Shown here: in pieces, positions 42,307-51,242 of the stretch
Numbering within the stretch: the first letter of the stretch is position 1
Layout: each line of letters begins with the position of its first letter
NCBI GenBank assembly: GCA_031549115.1
Contig: JAVBQJ010000056.1
Span: 34,150 to 98,149 of the forward strand
Source of the DNA: JAVBQJ01 sp031549115
Lineage (GTDB): Bacteria; Verrucomicrobiota; Lentisphaeria; Victivallales; Victivallaceae
Length of the DNA stretch: 64,000 nucleotides
Direction of reading: 5' to 3'
Notes under the pieces: model-generated
Told to the model about the DNA's origin: nothing
The model's input: the letters and a program-made list of their open reading frames with translations, nothing else
Databases searched by the model: none
Program-made: the position numbers and the translations under genes

Positions 42307-44898
42307 ATGCGGCCGGATTCCGAAAACTATCGCCCCAAACCATTTTATTTTCTGACCGATGTCGGCGAGGAGGCTCTGTCGGTGACGGCGGCGCAAAAGG
42401 CCATGGCGCAGCTGGCCGGTTCCGGATTCGGCGGCTGTGTGTTGTTCAACAAGCCGCCGACCGGATTTTCGGCCGAAGAATTCCTCGGTCCTGCCTGGTT
42501 CCGGTGTGTGCGCCGCTTCGCTGAAGCTGCCCGTGACCGGGGAATGGCGATCTGGATCAACGACGGCTTCGACTTCCCGCCCGGCGATGCCGCCGGGCGC
42601 ATCGCGGCGGCGGCGCCGGAGTTGTCCCAGCGTTATCTGGTGCTGGACGACCAGGGCGAGGTGGCGGAGCGGACGGCCGAGTGGGGCTTTCCGGCATTCG
42701 AAGATCCCCATAGCGCCGAATTGTTCGCGGAGCTGGTTTACGAACCGCACCGGCGCGAACTCGGCGACCTGTTCGGGCACGGCATCACCGGATTTTTTTC
42801 CGACGCCGATTGCCGGCGCGTCTGCCACGGGCGCTTCGACGCGATGGGCAAGCGGCACTATTTTCCCTGGTCGCGGCAGTTTTCGCGGCGCTTTGCCGAA
42901 CGCTTCGGCTACGCGATCGAACCCCGGCTCAAAGGGGTCATGACCGGGATGGATCCGGAGGCGGCGCACCATTACTGGCTGCTGGCGGGCGAATTGTACC
43001 AGAGCTGGTTTGCCGCCAATTACCGCTGGTGTCTGGCGCATGGGCTGGAGTATACGTTTCATACCTCGGATCTGGGGCCGCTGCCCTGGGACGATTACCC
43101 GCGCAGCTCGGCCTTTACCGAAGGCGACTACTTCTTTCAGGCCCGTTTCGCCACCTGGCCGGGAACCGATCATGAGCTCGGCTATCTGGATTCCTGTTTC
43201 GGCGCCCGGCGCGAGGCGCTGACGGTGCCGCAGACGTTCTGGGGTGCGCGCATGGCGGATCTGCGCGGCGGCGAGCAGTATCGGCGGGTGCGCGGCGACA
43301 CCCGGGCCAAGCTGGCCGGTTCGGCGGCTTACCTGTACCGCCGTCCGGGGGCGATGTGCGAAATGTTCGCCGCCACCAACTGGAGCTGTACGCCGGCGAT
43401 GGTGCGCGACATTGCCGCCTGGCAGATCATGCAGGGGATCAACTTTGTCGTCCCCCATGCCTGGCACCACCGGCTCGGCGGCGACACCAAATTTTTCGCG
43501 CCGCCGGATTTTTCGCCGCACAACAATTGGTCGGCGGCCATGCGCGGCATCAACGACCGGCTGGCGGCATGGTGCGCCGTCGCTTCCGCCGGAGAGCTGG
43601 TCGCTCCGGTGGCGCTGCTTTACCCGGTTCGGCGGCTGTGGGAAAATCGCGGCGACGCCAATCGTTACTTCGTCGCCGCCGAAGCGTTGAACCGGCTGCC
43701 GCACGGTTATGTGGTGGTGTCGCCGGAGCAATGGCGCGAACACGACCGCAAATTCGAATACGTGGTCAACGCCGGCGTCGACCTGAGTCTGGAACAATAT
43801 GCCAATATCGCCCGGAGTGGTGCCCGGATTCTCGAAGTCGAAGAGTTGAATTTGCTGCCGCCGGTGACCGATTGCCGCTGGGAGGGCTCCGGGCGGCCGC
43901 ACTTCATGCGCCGGTGCTGCGATGAGGGCGCGATCCTGTTGCTGGGCAATATTGAGGATGATGTGCCGATTACCGGGACGCTGCATTGGCAGGGGCGGGA
44001 ATTTGCGGTGACGTTGGAGCCGGGCGAAATCGCCTGGTGGACGCCGTGGGAGGAGTGCTTCCGATCGCCGGAGCGGGTGGCTGCCGAAATCGCTTTGCCG
44101 GAGACGGCGAAGGTTTCCTGGGATGCCCCGAACCGGATTCCGCTCTGCCGCTGGACGACGCCGGATGGAAAGGCTGTCGGTGCCGATGCCGCCGAGACGG
44201 CATTGGAATTCCGTTGGCGGAATGCCGAAGCGATTCCGGACCCGGAGTGGTGGCTGCCGGAGGCGCCGGCTATGGGGACATTCGCCTGCGACGGCGTGGC
44301 GTTGCAGGCGTTCGGCACGGGAACGGTGTTCGACGATGCGTACCGGATTTACCGATTGGCCGGCGCCGGAGCCGCCGGAGAGCATGTGTTGCGGTGGACG
44401 AAGCAGGATGCCGCGCCGCAGTCGGCTTTCGCGTTGCAGTATCTGTCGGGTGAATTCGATGCGGCCATCGGGGTGGCGGGGCCGCCGGTGGCGTCGCGGT
44501 GGCAGTATCTCTATGAATTGCAGATTCCGATGTATGCGGAGGTGACGTTGTCGCGGCGGCGGAGCGAATTGCATACCGGCCGTTCCTGGGCGGAACAGGG
44601 GCAGCCGTTTTATTCCGGCGGCGCCACCTATGAGTGCGAATTTGCCGTGCCGGAGGATAACGAAGCGTGGGAGCTGTTTTTGCCCCGGGTCGAATGCGTC
44701 GCCGAAGCGGAGTGGAATGGCGTAGAGCTCGGATTGCGTTTCTGGAGTCCATACCGCTGGACGCTTCCGTCCGGCGGCGCGGGCCGGTTGCGGCTGCGGG
44801 TACGCAATACGCTCGCCAATCAGCTGGAGGCGTACCGGGCCGATTCCGGTCTGACCGGCGGCTGGAAGCTGCGTCGTTATGCCGCCATCGCGGACTGA
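42307..44898 (+). CDS. GH106-like glycoside hydrolase (alpha-L-rhamnosidase-related), cytoplasmic
   Basis: 863 residues, no signal peptide. The N-terminal barrel pattern resembles GH106 and related rhamnosidase-like proteins: KPFYFLTDVGEEAL, QLAGSGFGGCVLFNKPP, FAEAARDRGMAIWINDGFDFPPGDAAGR, and MCEMFAATNWSCTPAMVRDIAAWQIMQGINFVVPHAWHH. The C-terminal ~350 residues are beta-rich and include a galactose-binding-like jelly roll (TYECEFAVPEDNEAWELFLPRVECVAEAEWNG). Catalytic residues cannot be assigned. Probably trims imported oligosaccharides; target sugar unknown. It ends 2 bases from the convergent regulator stop. Confidence 0.6.
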   Translation: MRPDSENYRPKPFYFLTDVGEEALSVTAAQKAMAQLAGSGFGGCVLFNKPPTGFSAEEFLGPAWFRCVRRFAEAARDRGMAIWINDGFDFPPGDAAGRIAAAAPELSQRYLVLDDQGEVAERTAEWGFPAFEDPHSAELFAELVYEPHRRELGDLFGHGITGFFSDADCRRVCHGRFDAMGKRHYFPWSRQFSRRFAERFGYAIEPRLKGVMTGMDPEAAHHYWLLAGELYQSWFAANYRWCLAHGLEYTFHTSDLGPLPWDDYPRSSAFTEGDYFFQARFATWPGTDHELGYLDSCFGARREALTVPQTFWGARMADLRGGEQYRRVRGDTRAKLAGSAAYLYRRPGAMCEMFAATNWSCTPAMVRDIAAWQIMQGINFVVPHAWHHRLGGDTKFFAPPDFSPHNNWSAAMRGINDRLAAWCAVASAGELVAPVALLYPVRRLWENRGDANRYFVAAEALNRLPHGYVVVSPEQWREHDRKFEYVVNAGVDLSLEQYANIARSGARILEVEELNLLPPVTDCRWEGSGRPHFMRRCCDEGAILLLGNIEDDVPITGTLHWQGREFAVTLEPGEIAWWTPWEECFRSPERVAAEIALPETAKVSWDAPNRIPLCRWTTPDGKAVGADAAETALEFRWRNAEAIPDPEWWLPEAPAMGTFACDGVALQAFGTGTVFDDAYRIYRLAGAGAAGEHVLRWTKQDAAPQSAFALQYLSGEFDAAIGVAGPPVASRWQYLYELQIPMYAEVTLSRRRSELHTGRSWAEQGQPFYSGGATYECEFAVPEDNEAWELFLPRVECVAEAEWNGVELGLRFWSPYRWTLPSGGAGRLRLRVRNTLANQLEAYRADSGLTGGWKLRRYAAIAD

Positions 44899-44900
44899 GG

Positions 44901-46073
44901 CTATTTGGCTCCGGTATGGGTGTCGCCGGGCAGCCATACCGGAGTTTGCAGTACCCGGACCGGCCCCGCGACCTCCTTGCGGGCGCGCAGGATGGCTTCG
45001 ACCACACAGCGGCGCCCCAGCTCGCCGGGGTTGAAATTCATGGAACTCCAATGGTAGGCGCCGGGGAGGGGGACGCCCTGATTGCTCAGGGTGATGACGC
45101 CGAGGTCGCGGCCGGGCACCAGATTGCGCCGCTTCCATTCGTTGACCAGGATCGGCAGCAGATAATCGTCGTTGATGAATACCGCGTCGGGGCGGTTGCC
45201 GTCGAAGAGGCGGCAGGCGGCGTCGGCGATGGCTTTCGGGTTCAACTGCATCGACAGGAAGCGCAGCGAGCACAGCGGCTTGCCGGAGAGAATGCCCCGG
45301 CAGGCGTGCTCCAGCCGCACCAGATAGCCGGGGGCGATCTGGCGCTGCTCGTCCAGCGCGACGATCGCCAGGTGGCGCATGCCCTGGGCGAGGAAGAGCT
45401 CCGTCGCCAGTTCCAGCGCCCGCAAGGAATCGCTGGCGACCACAATTTCGCCTTCGTGCAGCAGCGAACCGCAATCCAGATACACCACCGGGCGCGGATC
45501 GTTGCCGAGGCATTCCAGGAAGAAGCCGCGCCAGTCGCTCGGCACCAGAAAGGCGTCGGCCGGAGAGTGGCGCAATTGCTGGGCGATCTCCTCCTGGGGC
45601 AGCGGCATGTCCGGCAGCAGCTCCAGCGGATGGAAGCTCAGCGTCACCTGCCGAGCTTCCGCTTCTTGCAGCATTCCGGCCTGGATCAACTGGTGGGTGG
45701 TGCCGAAGTCGGAGCTCAACCCCCAGAATTGCAGCGTCAGGGTGCCGACGGCGGGTATGCCGGCGCCTCCGGTCGGCGCGGAGTCGAACAACAGCTCCGA
45801 CGAAATCATCCGCATATGCGGCGGCAGCTCGTCGGGCGTTTCGGCGTCCGGTATCGGCTCCGGCCGTTGCACCAGAAAGGTCCCGCAGGGGCGGCGGCGG
45901 CGCAAATGGCCGGATAAGGTCAATTCACAGAATATTTCGCGCAGATACCGGCGGCTGACGCCGAGTGCTTCCACCAGGGCGTCTTCGCTCTTCAATTTGC
46001 TGTTCAACGGGCGGGTGCTTGCCGCCAGGCCATTGCGGATGGCGATACGCAGATATTGCTTCTGATCTTTCAT
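44901..46073 (-). CDS. GntR-type HTH regulator with LacI-like sugar-binding domain
   Basis: 390 residues. The N-terminal winged helix (LNSKLKSEDALVEALGVSRRYLREIFCELTLSGHLRRRRPCGTFLVQ) is GntR-like. The rest, from about residue 105, is a periplasmic-binding-protein-like fold of LacI regulators (AFLVPSDWRGFFLE, GMRHLAIVALDEQRQIAPGYLVRLE, PDAVFINDDYLLPILVNEW). It should respond to a sugar. AAGGAAG precedes the ATG. It is divergent from the ceramidase-like gene, and both promoters share a 12-base motif over the -10 box, consistent with autoregulation and joint repression. Confidence 0.88.
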   Translation of the reverse strand: MKDQKQYLRIAIRNGLAASTRPLNSKLKSEDALVEALGVSRRYLREIFCELTLSGHLRRRRPCGTFLVQRPEPIPDAETPDELPPHMRMISSELLFDSAPTGGAGIPAVGTLTLQFWGLSSDFGTTHQLIQAGMLQEAEARQVTLSFHPLELLPDMPLPQEEIAQQLRHSPADAFLVPSDWRGFFLECLGNDPRPVVYLDCGSLLHEGEIVVASDSLRALELATELFLAQGMRHLAIVALDEQRQIAPGYLVRLEHACRGILSGKPLCSLRFLSMQLNPKAIADAACRLFDGNRPDAVFINDDYLLPILVNEWKRRNLVPGRDLGVITLSNQGVPLPGAYHWSSMNFNPGELGRRCVVEAILRARKEVAGPVRVLQTPVWLPGDTHTGAK

Positions 46074-46095
46074 GAACGGGCTTCCTTTGTTATAT

Positions 46096-46210
46096 ATTAT
46101 ACAACATATTTTTGTTCAAGTCAACCCTTGAGGGCAAATATTTACAGATTTTTTCATAGGGGCTATTGACTTTTGTGAGAAAATGTTGTATAATTGATTA
46201 TGTAATACAA
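46096..46210. promoter_or_regulatory. Divergent twin promoters with shared operator-like sequence
   Basis: Minus strand: TTGACT (46119-46124), 17-base spacer, TATAAT (46096-46101). Plus strand: TTGACT (46166-46171), 17-base spacer, TATAAT (46189-46194). Both have ATGTTGTATAAT covering the -10 (minus 46096-46107, plus 46183-46194). On the plus side TTGTAT (46186-46191) is mirrored by ATACAA (46205-46210). These are likely binding sites of the divergently encoded GntR/LacI regulator. Confidence 0.8.
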
Positions 46211-46238
46211 TTTCTGATGCAACACAATGGGGAAAGTC

Positions 46239-47651
46239 ATGCGATGTGCGACGGGGAAGGTTGAGATTACGCCGGATTTTCAGACGCAGCTCTCCGGCGA
46301 TCTCGGGGTATTGCGCTGGGCGGAGCAATTGCTCGAAGCGCTGTTCGCCCGGATTATGATCCTGGAAGAGGAAGCGCGGCGGATGTGCGTGGTGTCACTG
46401 GACCTCACCATCGCCGACGACGAATCGTGCCGGCGGCTGCGCCGGGCGATCGCCGGAATCCTCGGTTGCGAAGAAGCCGCGGTGATGATTCACGTGGTGC
46501 AAAATCACACCGCGCCGGCGCTCGGTCACTTCATGTTGGATAAGTCGGTGCCGGTGCCGGAGGAATGCGAGTGGATGCTCGGCGCCGAGCAGCGGTATAC
46601 TGAAATGGTGTTGGAGCGGGTGATCGATGCCGTCCCGGCGGTCGCCGCGCGGCTGGAACCCGTATCGCAATTGTCCGGGCGGGCGCTGGAAGGGCGCTTC
46701 TGCTTCAACCGCCGCGCCGTCGATTTCGATAACGGCATTTTCATGCCCGGGCCGGACTGGAGCGACGGCCGCGAACCGCGGCTGCGGATGGTCGAAGGAC
46801 CGGTGGACCCGGAGGTCGGCGTGATCGCTTTCCGCAACCGCGAAGAGCGGTTGGTCGGCATGCTGCTGCATCATACCTGCCACCCGGTCTGCGTTTATCC
46901 GGCCAAGGCGATCTCCGGCGATTGGCCGGGAGATTGGAGCTGCCGGATGGAGCAGGCGATGGTGCCCGGCGCCGCCGCGCTGGTGGTCAACGGCTGCTGC
47001 GGCAATCTGAATCCGTGGAGTGTATTCGATCCGGACTTCGGCAGCGATCACCGTCGCATGGGCGCGGCGCTGGCGAAGGCGTCGGAACGGATTTTGCAGC
47101 AGGGCGAATGGCGCGACGGCGGCGAATTGCGGGTTGCGAGCCGGATTCTGCCGTTGGAATTCCGCGAGCCCGAGGCGGCGGAGCTCGGCGACCGGTTGGA
47201 ATATTATGCCCGGCATCCGGAGCCGGATTGGGACATCCCCGGCGTCAAGGTCAAATTGGAGTGGTTTCTCGCGGCCAACCAGGCCGGGACCATCGAGGAA
47301 ATACGGCGCCGCAAAAAGCTGGATTACGAGATATCGGTATTCCGGATCGGCGACGACGCGTTGGTCGGACTGCCGGGCGAGCCTTTTGTCGAGGGGCAGC
47401 TGGCGCTCAAGCTGGCGTTCCCGCAGCACCGGTTGTTCCCGGTGCACTGCGTCAACCAGTACGTCGGTTATGTGCCGACCCGGCGGGCGTTCGAGCATCC
47501 GGCGGGGCGGCGCGGGCACGAAGCAAGTTTTTACAGTTGGTCGAAGTTGGAGCGGGGGGCGCTCGCGCGTATTGTCGCGGCGGCCCGTGAAGTTGCGGTC
47601 GATGCCGGATTGACCGGCAATAACAATTTTTCGACGGAGGTAGGGTTGTAA
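46239..47651 (+). CDS. Ceramidase-N-terminal-like hydrolase, second copy
   Basis: 470 residues. The ATG at 46239 is preferred since GGGGA precedes it by 5 bases; an ATG at 46227 lacks a ribosome site. The layout matches the 12416 protein: CATGKVEITPDFQTQLSGDLG at the start, MIHVVQNHTAPALG (His region), LLHHTCHPVCVYPAKAISGDWPGDW and VVNGCCGNLNPW. No signal peptide. Activity is unproven, and in this cytoplasmic context a lipid substrate is doubtful. It is under a strong promoter with an operator shared with the GntR/LacI regulator, and is followed 67 bases on by a prepilin-like gene. Confidence 0.7.
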   Translation: MRCATGKVEITPDFQTQLSGDLGVLRWAEQLLEALFARIMILEEEARRMCVVSLDLTIADDESCRRLRRAIAGILGCEEAAVMIHVVQNHTAPALGHFMLDKSVPVPEECEWMLGAEQRYTEMVLERVIDAVPAVAARLEPVSQLSGRALEGRFCFNRRAVDFDNGIFMPGPDWSDGREPRLRMVEGPVDPEVGVIAFRNREERLVGMLLHHTCHPVCVYPAKAISGDWPGDWSCRMEQAMVPGAAALVVNGCCGNLNPWSVFDPDFGSDHRRMGAALAKASERILQQGEWRDGGELRVASRILPLEFREPEAAELGDRLEYYARHPEPDWDIPGVKVKLEWFLAANQAGTIEEIRRRKKLDYEISVFRIGDDALVGLPGEPFVEGQLALKLAFPQHRLFPVHCVNQYVGYVPTRRAFEHPAGRRGHEASFYSWSKLERGALARIVAAAREVAVDAGLTGNNNFSTEVGL

Positions 47652-47718
47652 TTCGGTAGTACGGAAATGATGTTTGCGGGTAGTTCAACGAAAACTCCAT
47701 AATAAAAAGGAAAACATG

Positions 47719-48354
47719 ATGAAAAGAAGTTTTACGCTGATAGAATTGCTGGTCGTGATCGCTATCATAGCCATTCTCGCCAGTATGCTTTTGCCGGCAT
47801 TGTCCAAGGCCCGCGCCGCCGCGCAACAGGCCAAGTGCATCTCGAATATGAAGCAGATCGGCCTTTATACGTTCATGTACGGCAACGACAACAGCTCGCA
47901 GCCACCCCGGGTCGGCGGCACATTTCCCGGCACGGCATATCTGGCCAGTTACGGCGAACCCTCGGAATGGAGCTGGGCTTCCGGCCTGACGATACTCTAC
48001 GATGCGCCGAAGGATCTCTTCCTTTGTCCGATGTATACCACCGATCCCGCAACGATCTTCAGCGTTCTATACGGCAAGACCGTAGTTTCTCACTGGCTTC
48101 CCGGTATCGGCTACTGTGTAAGGTTTGCCGATGTGAATCTGGATGATCAGAATCTGGCCGGCAAGGTTATTATCGTGGAAAGTGTCTCGTATTGTTCTGT
48201 CTACCCGATTCAGGACGCCCTTCACCCTTCGCCACATGCCATCGGTGTCCGGCATCCGCGGGAAGGCTCCAGTATGGTTTATTCGGATGGGCACGTTGTG
48301 GTCCGTCCCCGTCAGGAAATGCTGCAGGAAGGCGATAAGGATTTCAACGAATGA
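47719..48354 (+). CDS. Prepilin-like protein (DUF1559/H-x-DG type)
   Basis: 211 residues; ATG at 47719 chosen for the AAGGA 7 bases away (47716 also possible). The leader MKRS is followed by FTLIELLVVIAIIAILASM, a type IV prepilin/pseudopilin signal with Glu at +5. After LPALSKARAAAQQAKCISNMKQIGLYTFMYGND the globular part is small, and it ends with HPREGSSMVYSDGHVV, an H-x10-DG motif like the family ending. It is exported, processed by prepilin peptidase and probably surface-exposed. Its stop overlaps the start of the CBM9/DUF6067 gene (ATGA), linking it to that hydrolase. Confidence 0.9.
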   Translation: MKRSFTLIELLVVIAIIAILASMLLPALSKARAAAQQAKCISNMKQIGLYTFMYGNDNSSQPPRVGGTFPGTAYLASYGEPSEWSWASGLTILYDAPKDLFLCPMYTTDPATIFSVLYGKTVVSHWLPGIGYCVRFADVNLDDQNLAGKVIIVESVSYCSVYPIQDALHPSPHAIGVRHPREGSSMVYSDGHVVVRPRQEMLQEGDKDFNE

Positions 48355-51242
48355 AACGGTTTCCGATCATTTGCGGCCGGTTGTTGTGCCTGGCGCTCCT
48401 CGCGGGCGCCCTGGCGGCAATGGCGGAAGAAAAAGGTAAAGTCGTGAATATTCCCTATTGCGATGCCGCCGTCGCGGAGCGGCTGCGCAGCGGCGACCCG
48501 TTCGAGGCGTCCTCCTGGGACGGCGCGGCGCGGCTCGGCAAGCTGGTGGCACCGGGCGGCGCTCCGGTGATTCCCGAAGCGACCGAAATCCTGCTGCAAT
48601 ATGACGGCGACACGCTGTTCGTATTGGCGCACTGCCGGGATACCGGTTCGGACGGCCGCGCCTTCCGGCGCGGTCCGACCGAGGACCTGACGCTGGATGA
48701 GTCCATCGAAATCGACCTCGGCACCGGCAACCTCGAAGGCGCCAAGCTGCAATTCGGCGGTTACGAGGGCGCTTTCAGCGAACTCGGGAGCGTCGAGCAC
48801 TTCCATCAATTCGGCTGCAACCGTGCCGGCAGCATCGGCCGCCGCTACGACGAGACGGCGCTTCCCGAACCGAAGTTTACCGGCGAAGTCCGGGAAAATG
48901 CGGACGGGTGGAGCGCGTTTCTGGCGATTCCGCTGGCTTCGGCCGGATTGGAGCCGGGGCCGCAGGTGGTGCACTTCAACGCGTTCCGTTTTTACCGTTC
49001 CGGCCGCTACGGCTGGAGCTTGCCGGGGTGGGGCTCCTATGTGCCGACCCCCTTTGCCACCGCGCAACTGCTGCCGGAAGGGCTGCAGAAAGAGCGTACC
49101 TTGGAAGCCGTGGAGACGGCACCGCCGGTGAAAGCGGCCGCTGCCGCCGAGGTCAAAAAGGCGGCCACCGGCACCATTGAATATTATCCCCTGCAGCGTG
49201 CGGTCGTGGCACAATTCCCGGCCGGCAAAGCCTCGCAGCTAGTCTCCGTGACGCTGGATGACGAGAGCGCCAGTGCGCCGGTGGCGCTTTCGCCGATCCG
49301 GAGCACCGTGGTCCGGCTGGCGTGCGACCGGCCCGAAGGCGCGGCGGTACGCGCCGAGGCCAAAATCGACGGCGCCGTGGTGGCGACGGTTTCCGGGGTG
49401 GTTCCTCCGCGCCCGGAATGGGCGGACAGCGACGCCGGAATCGCCTATCTGGATGAGAAAGTTTCGCGCCCCTGGGCGCCGCTGCAAGTGCATGGCGGCG
49501 ATATCGCGGGCGTCCTCACCACCATCGGTTTCGGCGACGGCGGCATGCTGCCGCAGACGATCCGGGTCGGCGAAGAGTCCGTATTGGCGGCGCCGGTGAC
49601 GATCCGGGCCGAAGCCGGCGGCAAAGTGTTGCCGGTCAATGCCCGCGCCGGGATGACCGGGCAGGGGCCGTGGGTGCTGCTGAAGTCGGAAGACAAGCCC
49701 GGAATCGAAGTCCGGACCCGGGTCGAATACGATGGCTTCACCATCATCCGCTTGCGCCTCGACGGCGTGGCGGCCACCGAACTCTCGCAGTTGGAGATCC
49801 GTATCCCGTTGAATGAAAAGTGGGCGCGTTTCGTGCATCGCGGCAGCGCCCAGACACTGGTGGAGCCGGGCGGCTTCGGCTACGTCGGCAACGCCGGGGA
49901 GATGTGGGTCGGCGATGTCCATGCCGGGTTGTTTTTCGACTTCGACCGCAAACTGTTCTTTTCGCCGTCGGACGGACGGCAGGTCGAACTGCTGGCGGCG
50001 AAGGATGGTGCGGCGGAGCTGGTGCTGCGGCTGGTGACGGCGCCGGGACAGGTGACCGATCCGGAGCAGGTGTTCCAGTTTTTCCTGCTGCCGACGCCGG
50101 TGCGCAACGATTTCATCCCGCCGGACAAGAACCAGCTGGAGCTGTGGTTTGAAAACTGGTCGGATTACCAGGGCTACCCGGATCTGGCGAAAATGCCCGA
50201 GGTGCAGCGCCGGGTCGGTGAAGCGCATACCAAAGGCAAGCGCTTCTATCTGTACTTTTCGCAGGTGCTGGCGGAAAATTCCCCCGGCTACGAATGGTAC
50301 CGCAGCGAATGGATCGCGCCGCCCGAACGTCCCTGGTCCAAGCGCGCTTACGATCCGGGCAAGGATATTCCGTGCCGGGTGATGTGTTTTCGCGGCGCCG
50401 CCGGAGCATTGATGCTCGACGGGGTCCGGAAGTTGGTCGAAGAGGGCGGTATCGACGCGGTCTACCTGGACGGTCCCACTCATCCGTTTGACTGCTCCAA
50501 TCCGTCGCACGCCTGCGACGACCGGCTGAACGCCTCCTGGGAGGGGGATTACACCTCCGGGCGGGTGCTCGGGCAGCGGGCGTATCTGAAACGGCTGCGC
50601 GGCATTCTCAACGACGCCGGCAGCAACTTTCCGCTGTGGGCGCACACCGGGGGCGGGTTGTCGATTTCGACGCTGGCGCTGTCCGACTTTTTCTTCGAAG
50701 GCGAACAATTGGCGCGTTACCGTACCGGTTATCTGCTGGAGCCGGAAAAGATGCTGATCAACTACTCCGGCGCGCCGTACGGTTTTCGCGGCCTGTTCCT
50801 GCCGGTGCTTTACTTCGACAATTGGGAATGCACCCGGGCGTTGCCGTGGGGCCTGCTGCACGGGGTTTCGAGCTTTGAATTCGCCGATCTGCAGACGGTG
50901 TACTTCGACCACTTCAACCGCGCCAACGGCGTATTCCACCCGTATTGGGAGGCGCAGCCGGAGCTGGAGCGGCTTTCGCAGGACGGCGCGCTGATTTCGT
51001 ACTGGATCGGCGACGACCGGGCGATGCTGGTGGCGAGCAATCTGCGTTACCAGGGACCGCAGCAGATCGAAGTGGATGTGAAGGACTTCTTCCCGGCCCG
51101 GGAACTGGCGGTTCAGTGTCTCGATACGCCCGGCGATTATCAGATCGACGGATCGATCCTGCGCTTCACCGTTCCGGTGTCGGAAATGCGCCTCTTTTTG
51201 ATCGCTCCGGCCGACGCCGGCGTGGTGGCGGTGGACAAATGA
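48351..51242 (+). CDS. Secreted CBM9-like plus DUF6067 glycoside hydrolase-like protein
   Basis: 963 residues. Signal peptide (LLCLALLAGALAAMA), then a CBM9-like domain (about 30-245: IPYCDAAVAERLRSG, ILLQYDGDTLFVLAHCRD, WSAFLAIPLASAGLEP), a beta-rich middle and a barrel domain of the DUF6067/GH123-like group (LELWFENWSDYQGYPDLAKMP, KRFYLYFSQVLAENSPGYEWY, IDAVYLDGPTHPFDCSNPSHACDD, RAYLKRLRGILND). Likely hydrolyses or binds a glycan outside the cytoplasm; specificity unknown. Four-base overlaps with the upstream prepilin-like gene and the downstream esterase gene indicate a coupled set. Confidence 0.75.
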   Translation: MKRFPIICGRLLCLALLAGALAAMAEEKGKVVNIPYCDAAVAERLRSGDPFEASSWDGAARLGKLVAPGGAPVIPEATEILLQYDGDTLFVLAHCRDTGSDGRAFRRGPTEDLTLDESIEIDLGTGNLEGAKLQFGGYEGAFSELGSVEHFHQFGCNRAGSIGRRYDETALPEPKFTGEVRENADGWSAFLAIPLASAGLEPGPQVVHFNAFRFYRSGRYGWSLPGWGSYVPTPFATAQLLPEGLQKERTLEAVETAPPVKAAAAAEVKKAATGTIEYYPLQRAVVAQFPAGKASQLVSVTLDDESASAPVALSPIRSTVVRLACDRPEGAAVRAEAKIDGAVVATVSGVVPPRPEWADSDAGIAYLDEKVSRPWAPLQVHGGDIAGVLTTIGFGDGGMLPQTIRVGEESVLAAPVTIRAEAGGKVLPVNARAGMTGQGPWVLLKSEDKPGIEVRTRVEYDGFTIIRLRLDGVAATELSQLEIRIPLNEKWARFVHRGSAQTLVEPGGFGYVGNAGEMWVGDVHAGLFFDFDRKLFFSPSDGRQVELLAAKDGAAELVLRLVTAPGQVTDPEQVFQFFLLPTPVRNDFIPPDKNQLELWFENWSDYQGYPDLAKMPEVQRRVGEAHTKGKRFYLYFSQVLAENSPGYEWYRSEWIAPPERPWSKRAYDPGKDIPCRVMCFRGAAGALMLDGVRKLVEEGGIDAVYLDGPTHPFDCSNPSHACDDRLNASWEGDYTSGRVLGQRAYLKRLRGILNDAGSNFPLWAHTGGGLSISTLALSDFFFEGEQLARYRTGYLLEPEKMLINYSGAPYGFRGLFLPVLYFDNWECTRALPWGLLHGVSSFEFADLQTVYFDHFNRANGVFHPYWEAQPELERLSQDGALISYWIGDDRAMLVASNLRYQGPQQIEVDVKDFFPARELAVQCLDTPGDYQIDGSILRFTVPVSEMRLFLIAPADAGVVAVDK

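Noticed and set aside
42247..45513. A very long open frame (over 1000 codons) on the minus strand across the GH106-like gene
   Set aside because: It is antisense to a gene with recognisable domains; its translation is Arg/Pro-rich with no motif or ribosome site. It is a by-product of high GC content.
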